A stretch of 64,000 nucleotides of DNA from Chloroflexi bacterium GWB2_49_20 (GTDB taxonomy: Bacteria; Chloroflexota; Anaerolineae; Anaerolineales; Villigracilaceae), in NCBI GenBank assembly GCA_001796335.1, contig MGMF01000021.1:1-64000 (forward strand). Reading direction: 5' to 3'. The translations under genes were made by a program, and so were the position numbers. Shown here piece after piece: positions 7,841 through 15,958 of the stretch. Position 1 is the stretch's first letter. Each line of letters starts with the position of its first letter. The notes beneath the pieces are model-generated. The model was not told the origin of the DNA. It made no database searches and was given only the letters and a program-made list of their open reading frames with translations.

Positions 7841-9307
7841 TTAACAGTATTGTTTAAGAACCTCTTTTGGATTTCCCTGGGCATCGTATATGGTGATCTG
7901 TAATGGCATTTGCCCGGGTAATGAATGGGTTGCACAACCAAAACAAGGATCGTAAGCCCGAAAAGCCATTTCTATCATGTTGAGTAGCCCTTCGTTGACT
8001 ACAGTGCCTTTCTTGATCAAACTTTGAGCAGCCTTTTTGATCGACATACTCATTGGAGCATAGTTGTTGGTAGTACCGGCAACCAGATTTACTTTGGTGA
8101 CCACCCCGCGCTCATCGGTCCAATAATGGTGTGTCAGGGTTCCACGTGGAGCTTCCACGATACCCACACCTTCGGTGGGTTTTTCGGTGGGGATGGTGTG
8201 GAAATTTGGCGATGTGATCTCTGGATCCGTGACAAGTTCCACCCAGCGTTCTGCAGCGTACAGAAGTTCTATCAAGCGTGCCCAGTGAGTGGCAAGGCGT
8301 TGGTGAACTGGTTTACCCCCCAAGGTGCTGTAAAACTTATCGTATTCTGCTTGAGCCAGCGGTGTTGCCATACCATCGGCAGCGTTCAGGCGTGATAGAG
8401 GTGTGGCAGTGTAGATACCAGAGTCTTTACCATCAACAAAACCTTTCCATCCGACTTTCTTCAAGTAAGGGAACTTCAGATAGGTCCAAGGTTCGGGGTG
8501 TTCTGCGATCCAATCTGTGTAATCATTCGGCCCATATTTTCCGATGCGTTCGCCGTCTGGTGCTACAACACTTACCAAACCATCATAGAAGTTGACATGG
8601 TTGTGTTCATCCACCGTCCCGATTGAATAAGTTCTATGCGTGTAGATATCACAAAGGATGAGATCGAGATAGGCTTTATTGGCCAGAACGATATCTCCGA
8701 ATATTTTGAGCGAAAATTGGGCAAATTCTATTGCCCATCGCCCCATGGTTTCAATTTCCTTGCGTTGTTCCTCGGTGATGCCCTTGGTAAGCCCACCAGG
8801 AATTGATGTGCATGGATGGACCTTGCGTCCACCTATCATTTCTACAACTGTGTGCCCATATTTCCGCATCTGGATTACTTTTCCGCCGATCTCGAGACCG
8901 ACTTTATGGATAACGCCCAGAATATTACGCTCAGTTACCGGTGCGTCAGGTCCCATAATAAAATCAGGGCCAGCCAGTGCATAGAAGTGAGTGGTGTGAT
9001 CAGTACAATAAAATGCGCTATAAAGTAACTCGCGCAACATTTTTGCAGTGCGCGGTGGGTCAACATGGTAGACTGCATCTGCTGCTTTCGCGCCGGCCAT
9101 ATGGTGAGCTTCAGGGCAAACTCCACAAATGCGATTGGTAAGCAATGGTAATTCTTCCACCGGGCGGCCAACACAGAAACGCTCAAAACCACGTAGTTCG
9201 GGGATCTGGAAGTAAGTGTTGGCTACATCGCCATCTTCATTGAGGAAGATTTCAATCTTACCGTGACCTTCCAGGCGCGTGATGGGATCAATTGTTATCC
9301 GTTGCAT
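7841..9307 (-). CDS. mvhA: F420-non-reducing-type [NiFe] hydrogenase large subunit (group 3c)
   Basis: A 488-residue catalytic subunit. The start is the ATG at 9307, behind a GGAGG ribosome binding site (9312-9316); the longer open frame has no support. The proximal nickel motif R-I-C-G-V-C-P-E-A-H-H contributes Cys61 and Cys64. The distal motif D-P-C-F-G-C-A-T-H contributes Cys455 and Cys458. Processing after His461 would release a 27-residue tail, the expected target of the downstream protease. With MvhG, MvhD and HdrABC it would oxidise H2 and feed electrons to the flavin of HdrA. The cytoplasmic group 3c assignment rests on its neighbours and overall similarity. Confidence 0.94.
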   Translation of the reverse strand: MQRITIDPITRLEGHGKIEIFLNEDGDVANTYFQIPELRGFERFCVGRPVEELPLLTNRICGVCPEAHHMAGAKAADAVYHVDPPRTAKMLRELLYSAFYCTDHTTHFYALAGPDFIMGPDAPVTERNILGVIHKVGLEIGGKVIQMRKYGHTVVEMIGGRKVHPCTSIPGGLTKGITEEQRKEIETMGRWAIEFAQFSLKIFGDIVLANKAYLDLILCDIYTHRTYSIGTVDEHNHVNFYDGLVSVVAPDGERIGKYGPNDYTDWIAEHPEPWTYLKFPYLKKVGWKGFVDGKDSGIYTATPLSRLNAADGMATPLAQAEYDKFYSTLGGKPVHQRLATHWARLIELLYAAERWVELVTDPEITSPNFHTIPTEKPTEGVGIVEAPRGTLTHHYWTDERGVVTKVNLVAGTTNNYAPMSMSIKKAAQSLIKKGTVVNEGLLNMIEMAFRAYDPCFGCATHSLPGQMPLQITIYDAQGNPKEVLKQYC

Positions 9308-9320
9308 ATTTCCTCCAGAA

Positions 9321-10313
9321 TCATTTACTGATGGACCTGATTGCAGTAAGGCTGCCTTTAAGTAAGGAACCAGCCAAATTGAAGCGATAGAATTGTCCAG
9401 CCGGATCGACAAGGCCATCCATGATCTGGTCTATCTCATCCGGATTATTGCTATCCACCACAGAGGCAAAAGCAGCCACGAGTCGGGCACCATAGTCTAT
9501 TACTCCTTCGGCTGGACCATAACACCCGATGCATTGAGCTCCAGCTGCTGGGCAAAGAGCTCCACAACCTTGCCGGGTTGCCGGGCCATTGCATGGGATT
9601 CCTTGTTCCAACAGACACAGCTCCGGATCAGAGTGTTGTAGCTGGATACGGCCAAATTGCTTGATCTTCTTGATGTTGCGGGTGCGCTTGCAATCATCGC
9701 AAACAGTGGAAAGACCCACTCCAATCACAGCTCCCTTGGGGGGTAACTCGGCTTTGCCTTGCAGGACTTGAATAACCAAATCGATAACTGCGGCAATCTG
9801 GTGAGATTCTGGCGGGCAACCCGGCATGTAGTAGTCTACATCAACAACCTGATCAAGGGTTTTCAAAATAGGGTAGAGGGTGGGTATATGAATTTCCCCT
9901 TCAGGCATAGCGTAGGTTGTTTGAGGCCGAATGTTGTCTGGATTTTCTGTTGTAAGCGTTGAGAAGGCAGTATCAACGATCTCCTGAATTGGTGTGAAAT
10001 TGGCCAACCCGGGTATGCAACCTTCATTGGCGCATGAACCGAATGCCACCAGGATCTTGGATTTTTGACGAAGTAATTTTGCTATATGTTCGTTTTCATC
10101 GTTGCGAATTCCACCATTGAAAAGGGTTAATAATATCGAACCATCTTCCATGGCCTCGACATCTTTATATTTCGCATCCATGGCAACCGGCCAAAAAACT
10201 ACTTCAAAATTGGCATCCACATCCAAGATTTTTTCATGGATATTCAAAACGGCGATTTCACAACCTCCGCAGGAGGCTGCCCAGTACATTGCAAATTTTG
10301 GTTTGGTGGTCAT
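9321..10313 (-). CDS. mvhG: F420-non-reducing-type hydrogenase small subunit
   Basis: A 330-residue [NiFe] hydrogenase small subunit carrying three Fe-S clusters between the active site and MvhD. Visible ligands include the N-terminal S-C-G-G-C-E (proximal cluster), G-S-C-A-N-E-G-C, P-G-C-P-P, and a Cys-rich C-terminus (C-D-D-C-K-R-T, C-N-G-P-A-T-R-Q-G-C-G-A-L-C, C-I-G-C-Y-G-P). There is no twin-arginine signal, so it is cytoplasmic. It lies 13 bases upstream of mvhA, and its start overlaps the stop of mvhD by four bases. Confidence 0.93.
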   Translation of the reverse strand: MTTKPKFAMYWAASCGGCEIAVLNIHEKILDVDANFEVVFWPVAMDAKYKDVEAMEDGSILLTLFNGGIRNDENEHIAKLLRQKSKILVAFGSCANEGCIPGLANFTPIQEIVDTAFSTLTTENPDNIRPQTTYAMPEGEIHIPTLYPILKTLDQVVDVDYYMPGCPPESHQIAAVIDLVIQVLQGKAELPPKGAVIGVGLSTVCDDCKRTRNIKKIKQFGRIQLQHSDPELCLLEQGIPCNGPATRQGCGALCPAAGAQCIGCYGPAEGVIDYGARLVAAFASVVDSNNPDEIDQIMDGLVDPAGQFYRFNLAGSLLKGSLTAIRSISK

Positions 10314-10780
10314 GCTGTCACCTCCACCTGGGTCTTTTGTGTTGGAATGGATACGGCTTCTCCAGGGACTTGCCAGTTCAATGGACCAAGCTGGCGAACT
10401 TCCTCAACAAACTTGTTGATCTCAGAGGCGAATAGTGCGCCTTCGGCTGCGCTGGCCCAAAGAAGTTTCAATCGACCAGGTTCCATTCCCATTTGCGTTA
10501 GAACGCGCTTCATCAGGTGGAACCGGCGCAGAGCTTTATAATTTTGATCGATGTAATGGCAATCACCAGGATGACAACCTGAAATTAGAACAGCGTCAGC
10601 TCCGCCAGCGAAGGCCTTGAAGATAAATGTTGGGTCCAGACGACCAGAACACATCAGGCGAATGAGACGAACGTTGGGAGCGTATTTCATTCGAGCAGTT
10701 CCGGCCATATCTGCAGCGCGGTAGCTACACCAGTTACAGGTGAAGCCAATGATTACGGGTTCGAAGTTTCCGTTAGTCAT
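10310..10780 (-). CDS. mvhD: hydrogenase iron-sulfur subunit, electron link to HdrA
   Basis: A 156-residue MvhD with a [2Fe-2S]-type Cys set: F-T-C-N-W-C-S-Y-R-A-A-D near the N-terminus (Cys15, Cys18), M-C-S-G-R-L-D-P, and G-C-H-P-G-D-C-H-Y. In methanogens this subunit passes electrons from the hydrogenase to HdrA. Here it lies between mvhG and hdrA with an ATGA-type overlap to mvhG, which supports the same arrangement. Confidence 0.93.
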   Translation of the reverse strand: MTNGNFEPVIIGFTCNWCSYRAADMAGTARMKYAPNVRLIRLMCSGRLDPTFIFKAFAGGADAVLISGCHPGDCHYIDQNYKALRRFHLMKRVLTQMGMEPGRLKLLWASAAEGALFASEINKFVEEVRQLGPLNWQVPGEAVSIPTQKTQVEVTA

Positions 10781-10800
10781 ATATCATTCTCCTTATGGTA

Positions 10801-12801
10801 TTAGGCGTACTCTTGATCTGTTATACGCAGAAGGAGTAAACCGTTGATCTGTGAAAGGATTTGATCATTGCTGAAGCCCGTACCACTGATGGCTCCTGCG
10901 GGGCAGCCTGCAACACAAGTTCCACAGCCCTGGCATAGGGCAGGGTTAACTTCGGATACCATTGTTTCCTCGTGGAACAGGATTGCGTTGAAAGGACATA
11001 GATCGTTACATATGCGACAACCGGAACATTGTTCTTGATTTACTGTGGCGCGCACCGGTTCGAGCGAGATTTCCTTTTGTTGGATCTTTCCAAGGACTCG
11101 AGCGGCTGCGGCAGCCCCCTGAGCAACGCTGGCGGGAATATCTTTTGGTCCCTGGACACAGCCTGCTATGTAAATACCATCGGTCATCGTGGCGATAGGG
11201 TCCAGTTTTGGATGCCTCTCGATATACCAGTTATCTGCACTGCAGGAGATGCCAAACATCTTGGCTACTTCTTTGGCGTCATGACGTGCCTGTATGCCAG
11301 TTGAGAGGATAACCATGTCCACCGGGATACGACGTTGTTTGCCAATGAGGGTATCTTCAACCTGGATGACAAGTTTTCCTTGTTCCTCCGGAACCCGGGC
11401 AACACTGGAGATCTCTGCAACCTTACCTCGGACGAAATTGGTTCCTTCTTCGAGCAGACGATTATAAAATTCTTCATAACCCTTGCTCGGTGTTCGAATA
11501 TCAATGTAGAAATTGTAAACTTCAGCTCCAGTGCGCTCATGTACCAGGTGGGCAAATTTTAAGCTTTGCATGCAACAGATGGATGAACAATAGGGGTTGT
11601 AATTCTGATCCCTGCTGCCAACGCAATGTACGATGGCAACAGCTTTGGGCACGGTTTTTCCGTCACGCAGGACGATATTGCCGCCAGTTGGACCAGCCGC
11701 ATTGCTCAAGCGCTCAAACTCCAGGCTGGTAAACACATTTTCCAAGCGACCATACCCGTATTGAGGTATTCGTTTGGCATCGAAAAGGTCATATCCGGTT
11801 GCCAGGATGATATTTCCAACTGGAATAGTTATCTCTTCATCCTTCTGTTCAAAATTGATCGCGCCGGTGGGGCAGAATTTTTCACAGGCTTTGCAGGTTC
11901 CTTTAATGAAATAGGTGCAATTTGGAGCATCGATAACTGGATATTTTGGAACCGCCTGAGGGAAAGGAGTGTAGACTGCTTTGCGATTACCCAACCCGAC
12001 TTCGAAGACTTCGTCTCGAACCTTTTTAGGGCATTTTTCCCAGCAGATACCGCAGCCAGTGCATGTATCGGTATTTACATAACGGGCTTTCTTATTTATG
12101 GTCACTGCAAAAGAGCCGACATACCCATCCACTTTGGTTACTTCACTCCAGGTCAACAGAGTGATGTTGGGATGACTGCCCACTTGTACCATCTTCGGAG
12201 TGAGAATGCACGCTGAGCAATCTAGGGTTGGGAAGGTTTTGTCGAACTGAGCCATGTGACCACCAATGGATGGCTCTTTTTCAACCAGGTATACATGGAA
12301 ACCTGCGTCTGCGATTTCCAGGGCAGCCTGGATGCCGGCAATACCACCTCCGACGACCAAAGTATCAGGGTGAATCGGAACGCGCAGAGGTTCGAGAGAT
12401 TCGTGATGCGCCACACGAGCGACTCCACCAGAAATGATGGCCTTTGCCTTTTGCGTAGCAGCTTCTTTATCTGTATGAACCCACGAGTCTTGTTCTCTGA
12501 TGGAGACGAGCTCACATAAATACGGATTTAAACCTGCATTTTTACAGGCTGTGCGGAATGTCGCTTCATGAAGATGAGGTGAACAGGCTGCCACCACAAC
12601 TCTAGTCAGCCCCATCTCCTGGATATCCTTTTGGATCAGTTCCTGCCCAAGGCTGGAGCACATAAACTTATAATCCCTTGAAATAACAACGCCTTCTGAG
12701 GCTAACTCCTCCCCAGCCCATTGGCTCACTTCTGCCACAGTGACCACGCCGGCAATGTTTGATCCACAGTGACAAACATATACACCAATTTTCTCAGTCA
12801 T
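10801..12801 (-). CDS. hdrA: heterodisulfide reductase subunit A-like flavoprotein
   Basis: A 666-residue HdrA. I chose the ATG at 12801, preceded by AGGAGAGG, over a longer open frame. Features in order: Cys-rich N-terminal domain (Y-V-C-H-C-G-S-N-I-A); FAD-binding V-V-G-G-G-I-A-G-I-Q-A-A; the H-M-A-Q-F-D-K-T-F-P-T-L-D-C-S-A-C region; a ferredoxin insert (C-T-G-C-G-I-C-W-E-K-C-P); a further C-T-Y-F-I-K-G-T-C-K-A-C; and two C-terminal [4Fe-4S] motifs (C-S-G-C-R-I-C-N-D-L-C-P, C-Q-G-C-G-T-C-V-A-G-C-P). In known complexes its FAD bifurcates electrons from H2 to ferredoxin and to HdrB. The high-potential acceptor here is not evident. Confidence 0.93.
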   Translation of the reverse strand: MTEKIGVYVCHCGSNIAGVVTVAEVSQWAGEELASEGVVISRDYKFMCSSLGQELIQKDIQEMGLTRVVVAACSPHLHEATFRTACKNAGLNPYLCELVSIREQDSWVHTDKEAATQKAKAIISGGVARVAHHESLEPLRVPIHPDTLVVGGGIAGIQAALEIADAGFHVYLVEKEPSIGGHMAQFDKTFPTLDCSACILTPKMVQVGSHPNITLLTWSEVTKVDGYVGSFAVTINKKARYVNTDTCTGCGICWEKCPKKVRDEVFEVGLGNRKAVYTPFPQAVPKYPVIDAPNCTYFIKGTCKACEKFCPTGAINFEQKDEEITIPVGNIILATGYDLFDAKRIPQYGYGRLENVFTSLEFERLSNAAGPTGGNIVLRDGKTVPKAVAIVHCVGSRDQNYNPYCSSICCMQSLKFAHLVHERTGAEVYNFYIDIRTPSKGYEEFYNRLLEEGTNFVRGKVAEISSVARVPEEQGKLVIQVEDTLIGKQRRIPVDMVILSTGIQARHDAKEVAKMFGISCSADNWYIERHPKLDPIATMTDGIYIAGCVQGPKDIPASVAQGAAAAARVLGKIQQKEISLEPVRATVNQEQCSGCRICNDLCPFNAILFHEETMVSEVNPALCQGCGTCVAGCPAGAISGTGFSNDQILSQINGLLLLRITDQEYA

Positions 12802-12901
12802 AAATACCTCTCCTGTTTGCTTATCTTTTTTTCCAAAATACAGAAATCCTGGTAAGAATGATCGGTAACAAGTTTGGATGGATAAAACAGGAATTCTTTC
12901 A

Positions 12902-13780
12902 TCATACTGCCTCCACCTGGGATTTTTCCAATGCCCTGGGTATGATCTCTTTATTGATCCCAAGGCGTTTGGGTGTGCATCCAAATGAAGTTCCCATAAG
13001 CTGGGTGAAATAAACGATCGGTATTGAATAATTTGTGTGAAATTCTCGATTAACCTGACTTTGATATACTTCCAAGTTGACAGTGCACATTGGACAGGTT
13101 GTGGCAATTATCTGGGCATGGCTATTTACTGCATCCTGCAGGAGTTTTTCAACCATATCGAGAGCGGCAGCACGATTTGTGACTATCAAAGACCCACCAC
13201 AGCAACGGGTTTTTGATTCAAATTCAATTGGTTCAGCGCCCAATGCAGAGAGGAGCTCTTCAAAATAACGAGGATTTTCTACATTTTCATTTCCTTTGCG
13301 GGGACGAACCAACTGGCAACCATAATATGGAGCAACCTTGAGATTATTTAATGGGTATGTAACTTTCTCCTTGATGGCATCCAAGCCGATATCTTCGACA
13401 AAGACTTCAATCAGATGGCGCACCTGCATGGTGCCGGCGACGTGTAAATTATCCTCTTCAAGTGCATAGTTGATATGTTCTGCCAGATCCGGATCAGAAT
13501 TGAGGTATTTATTCGTGGTGTAAGCATTCTTGAAGCAGGCGCTGCAGGGGGCCACAAAATCTTTCAGACCAGTTTTTTCAGCAATAGCAAGATTCCTGGC
13601 AGAGAGAGTGTAAGCCAGTAATTCATCCACAGGAAAATAAGCAGTTGCGCCACAACAGTTCCAATCTTCGAGTTCCTTAAATTCGATTCCTAACCGGGCA
13701 GCAACTTCAAGTGTAGAGAGGTGGTAGCTCTTTCCAAGGCTCTCAAGAGAACATCCGGGGTAGTAGGCATATTGTTTCAT
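12902..13780 (-). CDS. hdrB: heterodisulfide reductase subunit B-like protein (two CCG domains)
   Basis: A 292-residue HdrB with two Cys-rich CCG motifs: N-C-C-G-A-T with P-C-S-A-C downstream in the N-terminal half, and R-C-C-G-G-S with C-P-M-C near the C-terminus. In methanogenic HdrB these bind noncubane [4Fe-4S] clusters that reduce the CoM-CoB disulfide. A bacterium would need another disulfide or electron acceptor. Its start overlaps the stop of hdrC by four bases. The 100-base gap to hdrA is the largest inside the Hdr set. Confidence 0.92.
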   Translation of the reverse strand: MKQYAYYPGCSLESLGKSYHLSTLEVAARLGIEFKELEDWNCCGATAYFPVDELLAYTLSARNLAIAEKTGLKDFVAPCSACFKNAYTTNKYLNSDPDLAEHINYALEEDNLHVAGTMQVRHLIEVFVEDIGLDAIKEKVTYPLNNLKVAPYYGCQLVRPRKGNENVENPRYFEELLSALGAEPIEFESKTRCCGGSLIVTNRAAALDMVEKLLQDAVNSHAQIIATTCPMCTVNLEVYQSQVNREFHTNYSIPIVYFTQLMGTSFGCTPKRLGINKEIIPRALEKSQVEAV

Positions 13781-14340
13781 GATGTCTCTCCCAATGGCAG
13801 GATCCTTCTGACTACATTTTGTAGATTTTTAATCCTTTTGATCTTTTTTGGAAAAAGATTCATCTTTCCACTGAAAACCAAGCCAGAAGCGGTTAATGCT
13901 TCCTGAACTATGGCTGACGCACTGTACTTGGGTAGATAAGTTGCTGCCAGAATAGGTTCATAAGACCTTCCGGAATTTACGATCATTTTGACAAAACTCT
14001 CAGAGAAATCAGGTCCAATGAGACCTTCTTTGAACTGGCTCTTCCACATGGAATAGCGTTTCAGAGCATACATCATTTCAGCGATATCAATTCCAGCCGG
14101 ACACCTTACCGTGCAATGATAACAAGAAGCACATGACCAATAAGTGTTACTGGACAGGACATCTTCTTTCAAATTTGCCCGGATCATTCCGATAATTTTG
14201 CGGGGAGAAAAGTCCATATATTCAATCGCTGGACATGTTCCTGAACAGGTGCCACATTGCAAGCAGTCTGTGATCGGATTTTGATGGGAGGCGTACATCA
14301 TGTCGCCTATTACTTTACTAAAGGGATATTCAACTGCCAT
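13777..14340 (-). CDS. hdrC: heterodisulfide reductase subunit C-like ferredoxin
   Basis: A small two-cluster ferredoxin of 187 residues from ATG 14340 (GAGGA at 14351-14355); an ATG at 14361 would add seven residues. The Cys motifs C-L-Q-C-G-T-C-S-G-T-C-P and C-A-S-C-Y-H-C-T-V-R-C-P bind two [4Fe-4S] clusters that carry electrons from HdrA to HdrB. The order hdrC-hdrB-hdrA-mvhD-mvhG-mvhA makes a complete H2-linked Hdr module. Confidence 0.92.
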   Translation of the reverse strand: MAVEYPFSKVIGDMMYASHQNPITDCLQCGTCSGTCPAIEYMDFSPRKIIGMIRANLKEDVLSSNTYWSCASCYHCTVRCPAGIDIAEMMYALKRYSMWKSQFKEGLIGPDFSESFVKMIVNSGRSYEPILAATYLPKYSASAIVQEALTASGLVFSGKMNLFPKKIKRIKNLQNVVRRILPLGETS

Positions 14341-14373
14341 AATATTTGACTCCTCATCCATAATAATAGATGG

Positions 14374-14790
14374 CTAAACTTCCTTTTTTTCTTCTGACAA
14401 TCTCAATAAGTTACTCACTTTCTCTAAAAGTAGTTTGGGTTCGATCGGTTTTTCAACCAATTCGTCCAGTTCGACGAAATGAGGATGAACGGGTTGACCT
14501 GGAAATAGAAAAGCGATCTGTTCTCGAATGCCCGTAATGATCAGAATGGGAATATTGCGAAGGTTTGGGTCCTTTCTAATTTTTCGGGCAACTGCTACTC
14601 CCTCGGCTCCGCGCCCCATCATGATATCCAAGAGCAGTAGATCGAAAGGTTGGGATTGGAGCAGCTGAAAGCCCTCTTTAGGATTGTGCGCCACCTGGAC
14701 GGAGTAATCAGCCCTCTCCAATATGGATTTGATGCCGGCTACATAATCTGGATCGTCATCAATAATAATTAATTTTTTTTGGTTGGTCAT
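14374..14790 (-). CDS. stand-alone response regulator receiver protein
   Basis: A 138-residue single receiver domain with the acidic pair D-D-D near residues 11-13, the phosphoacceptor Asp in L-L-L-L-D-I-M-M, the conserved Thr in I-I-T-G-I and the Lys in E-K-P. There is no output domain. A CAGGAG ribosome binding site precedes the ATG. It lies between hdrC and a REC-histidine kinase and could be the final phosphate acceptor of the local phosphorelay, perhaps acting by protein contact. Confidence 0.88.
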   Translation of the reverse strand: MTNQKKLIIIDDDPDYVAGIKSILERADYSVQVAHNPKEGFQLLQSQPFDLLLLDIMMGRGAEGVAVARKIRKDPNLRNIPILIITGIREQIAFLFPGQPVHPHFVELDELVEKPIEPKLLLEKVSNLLRLSEEKKEV

Positions 14791-14834
14791 ATGAATTCTC
14801 CTGAATATCTGATAGGTAAGCCTCGATGATGGTA

Positions 14835-15941
14835 TTAGGTTGGGATGATTGGCAGTTTTATCGTAAAGGTACTGCCTCGGCCAAGTTCACTTGTTACTGA
14901 TATTGAACCATTGTGGGCTTCAATAATGCGGCGGGTGATCGCCAGCCCTAACCCACTACTTTTCTCAACTTTTTGACCTGTGTCTCCTGTAAAGAAGTCT
15001 TCGAAAATGTATGGAATGTCCTCTTTTGATATTCCGATCCCGCTGTCTGCAACCGTAATTGCCAGATATCCTTCTATTTTTTCAGCGTGTATATTAATCT
15101 GACTTCCCACTCGGGAAAATTTGACAGCATTGCCTAAAAGATTACCGATAGCCTCCACTAATGTACCTTCATCTCCGATGATGAGAGATGGCGAACCACA
15201 GACATCTGAGACTATTTCGACGTCATTCTTGATGGCCTGCGGTTGTATATTCTCAACAGCTTTTGAAACGATCATTTCTAAGGATAATTCCTGGAAGTTT
15301 TCTTTTAGTTTATTTACATCAACAGTTATGACACGAAGCCAGGTATGAATCAAATTGATGAGATCGTTGATCTTGGCCTTCATCCTTTCAATGCGCCCCT
15401 TTTGATCATCGTTGAGTTTTTCAGATAGTTCGTCTTCGAGAAGATAGAGATTTTGTTGGACAGCACCGAGAGGTGATTTCAGCTCATGGGATACCACAGC
15501 TGCGAAATGTTCTTTGAGCATTTCCTTTTCGCGTTTAAGGGCTATTGTTTCCAGAACAAGTTTTCTTCTATCGAGGCCACGACTTGTGATTAGGCGAAAT
15601 TCGTCAGGAGTAAAGGGTTTTGGAAGAAAATCGTAGGCGCCATTCTTCATTGCCTCTATAGCTGAACTTACCGTCGAGTAACCCGTAATTACAATTGAGA
15701 CGATATTAGGATCAACCTCACGTATTTTCTTGAGAACATCGAATCCTGAGAGACCTGGCATTTTTAAGTCTACAAACACCAAATCAGGTTCGAATTCATG
15801 CAACATTTGTAGCCCTAATTCACCATTTGATACCGTTGATAACTTGTAATCGTCTTTACGGAGTATCTGCCTACAGGAATCCAGAACGACCTCCTCGTCG
15901 TCAATTATCAAAATTTTCGGTGTTCTTCCCAGAGTATCCAT
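14835..15941 (-). CDS. receiver-histidine kinase hybrid
   Basis: A 368-residue cytoplasmic protein with an N-terminal receiver domain (I-D-D-E-E; phosphoacceptor in V-D-L-K-M-P-G; I-T-G-Y; P-K-P-F), then a HisKA dimerisation helix with V-V-S-H-E-L-K-S-P-L-G-A, then an HATPase domain (G-N-L-L-G-N-A-V-K-F, D-S-G-I-G-I, G-L-G-L-A-I-T-R-R-I-I). It has no membrane segment or DNA-binding domain. It sits between the transmembrane kinase and the lone receiver, so signal probably flows kinase to REC-kinase to REC. Confidence 0.88.
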   Translation of the reverse strand: MDTLGRTPKILIIDDEEVVLDSCRQILRKDDYKLSTVSNGELGLQMLHEFEPDLVFVDLKMPGLSGFDVLKKIREVDPNIVSIVITGYSTVSSAIEAMKNGAYDFLPKPFTPDEFRLITSRGLDRRKLVLETIALKREKEMLKEHFAAVVSHELKSPLGAVQQNLYLLEDELSEKLNDDQKGRIERMKAKINDLINLIHTWLRVITVDVNKLKENFQELSLEMIVSKAVENIQPQAIKNDVEIVSDVCGSPSLIIGDEGTLVEAIGNLLGNAVKFSRVGSQINIHAEKIEGYLAITVADSGIGISKEDIPYIFEDFFTGDTGQKVEKSSGLGLAITRRIIEAHNGSISVTSELGRGSTFTIKLPIIPT

Positions 15942-15958
15942 ATAAGAATTTTCTTTCC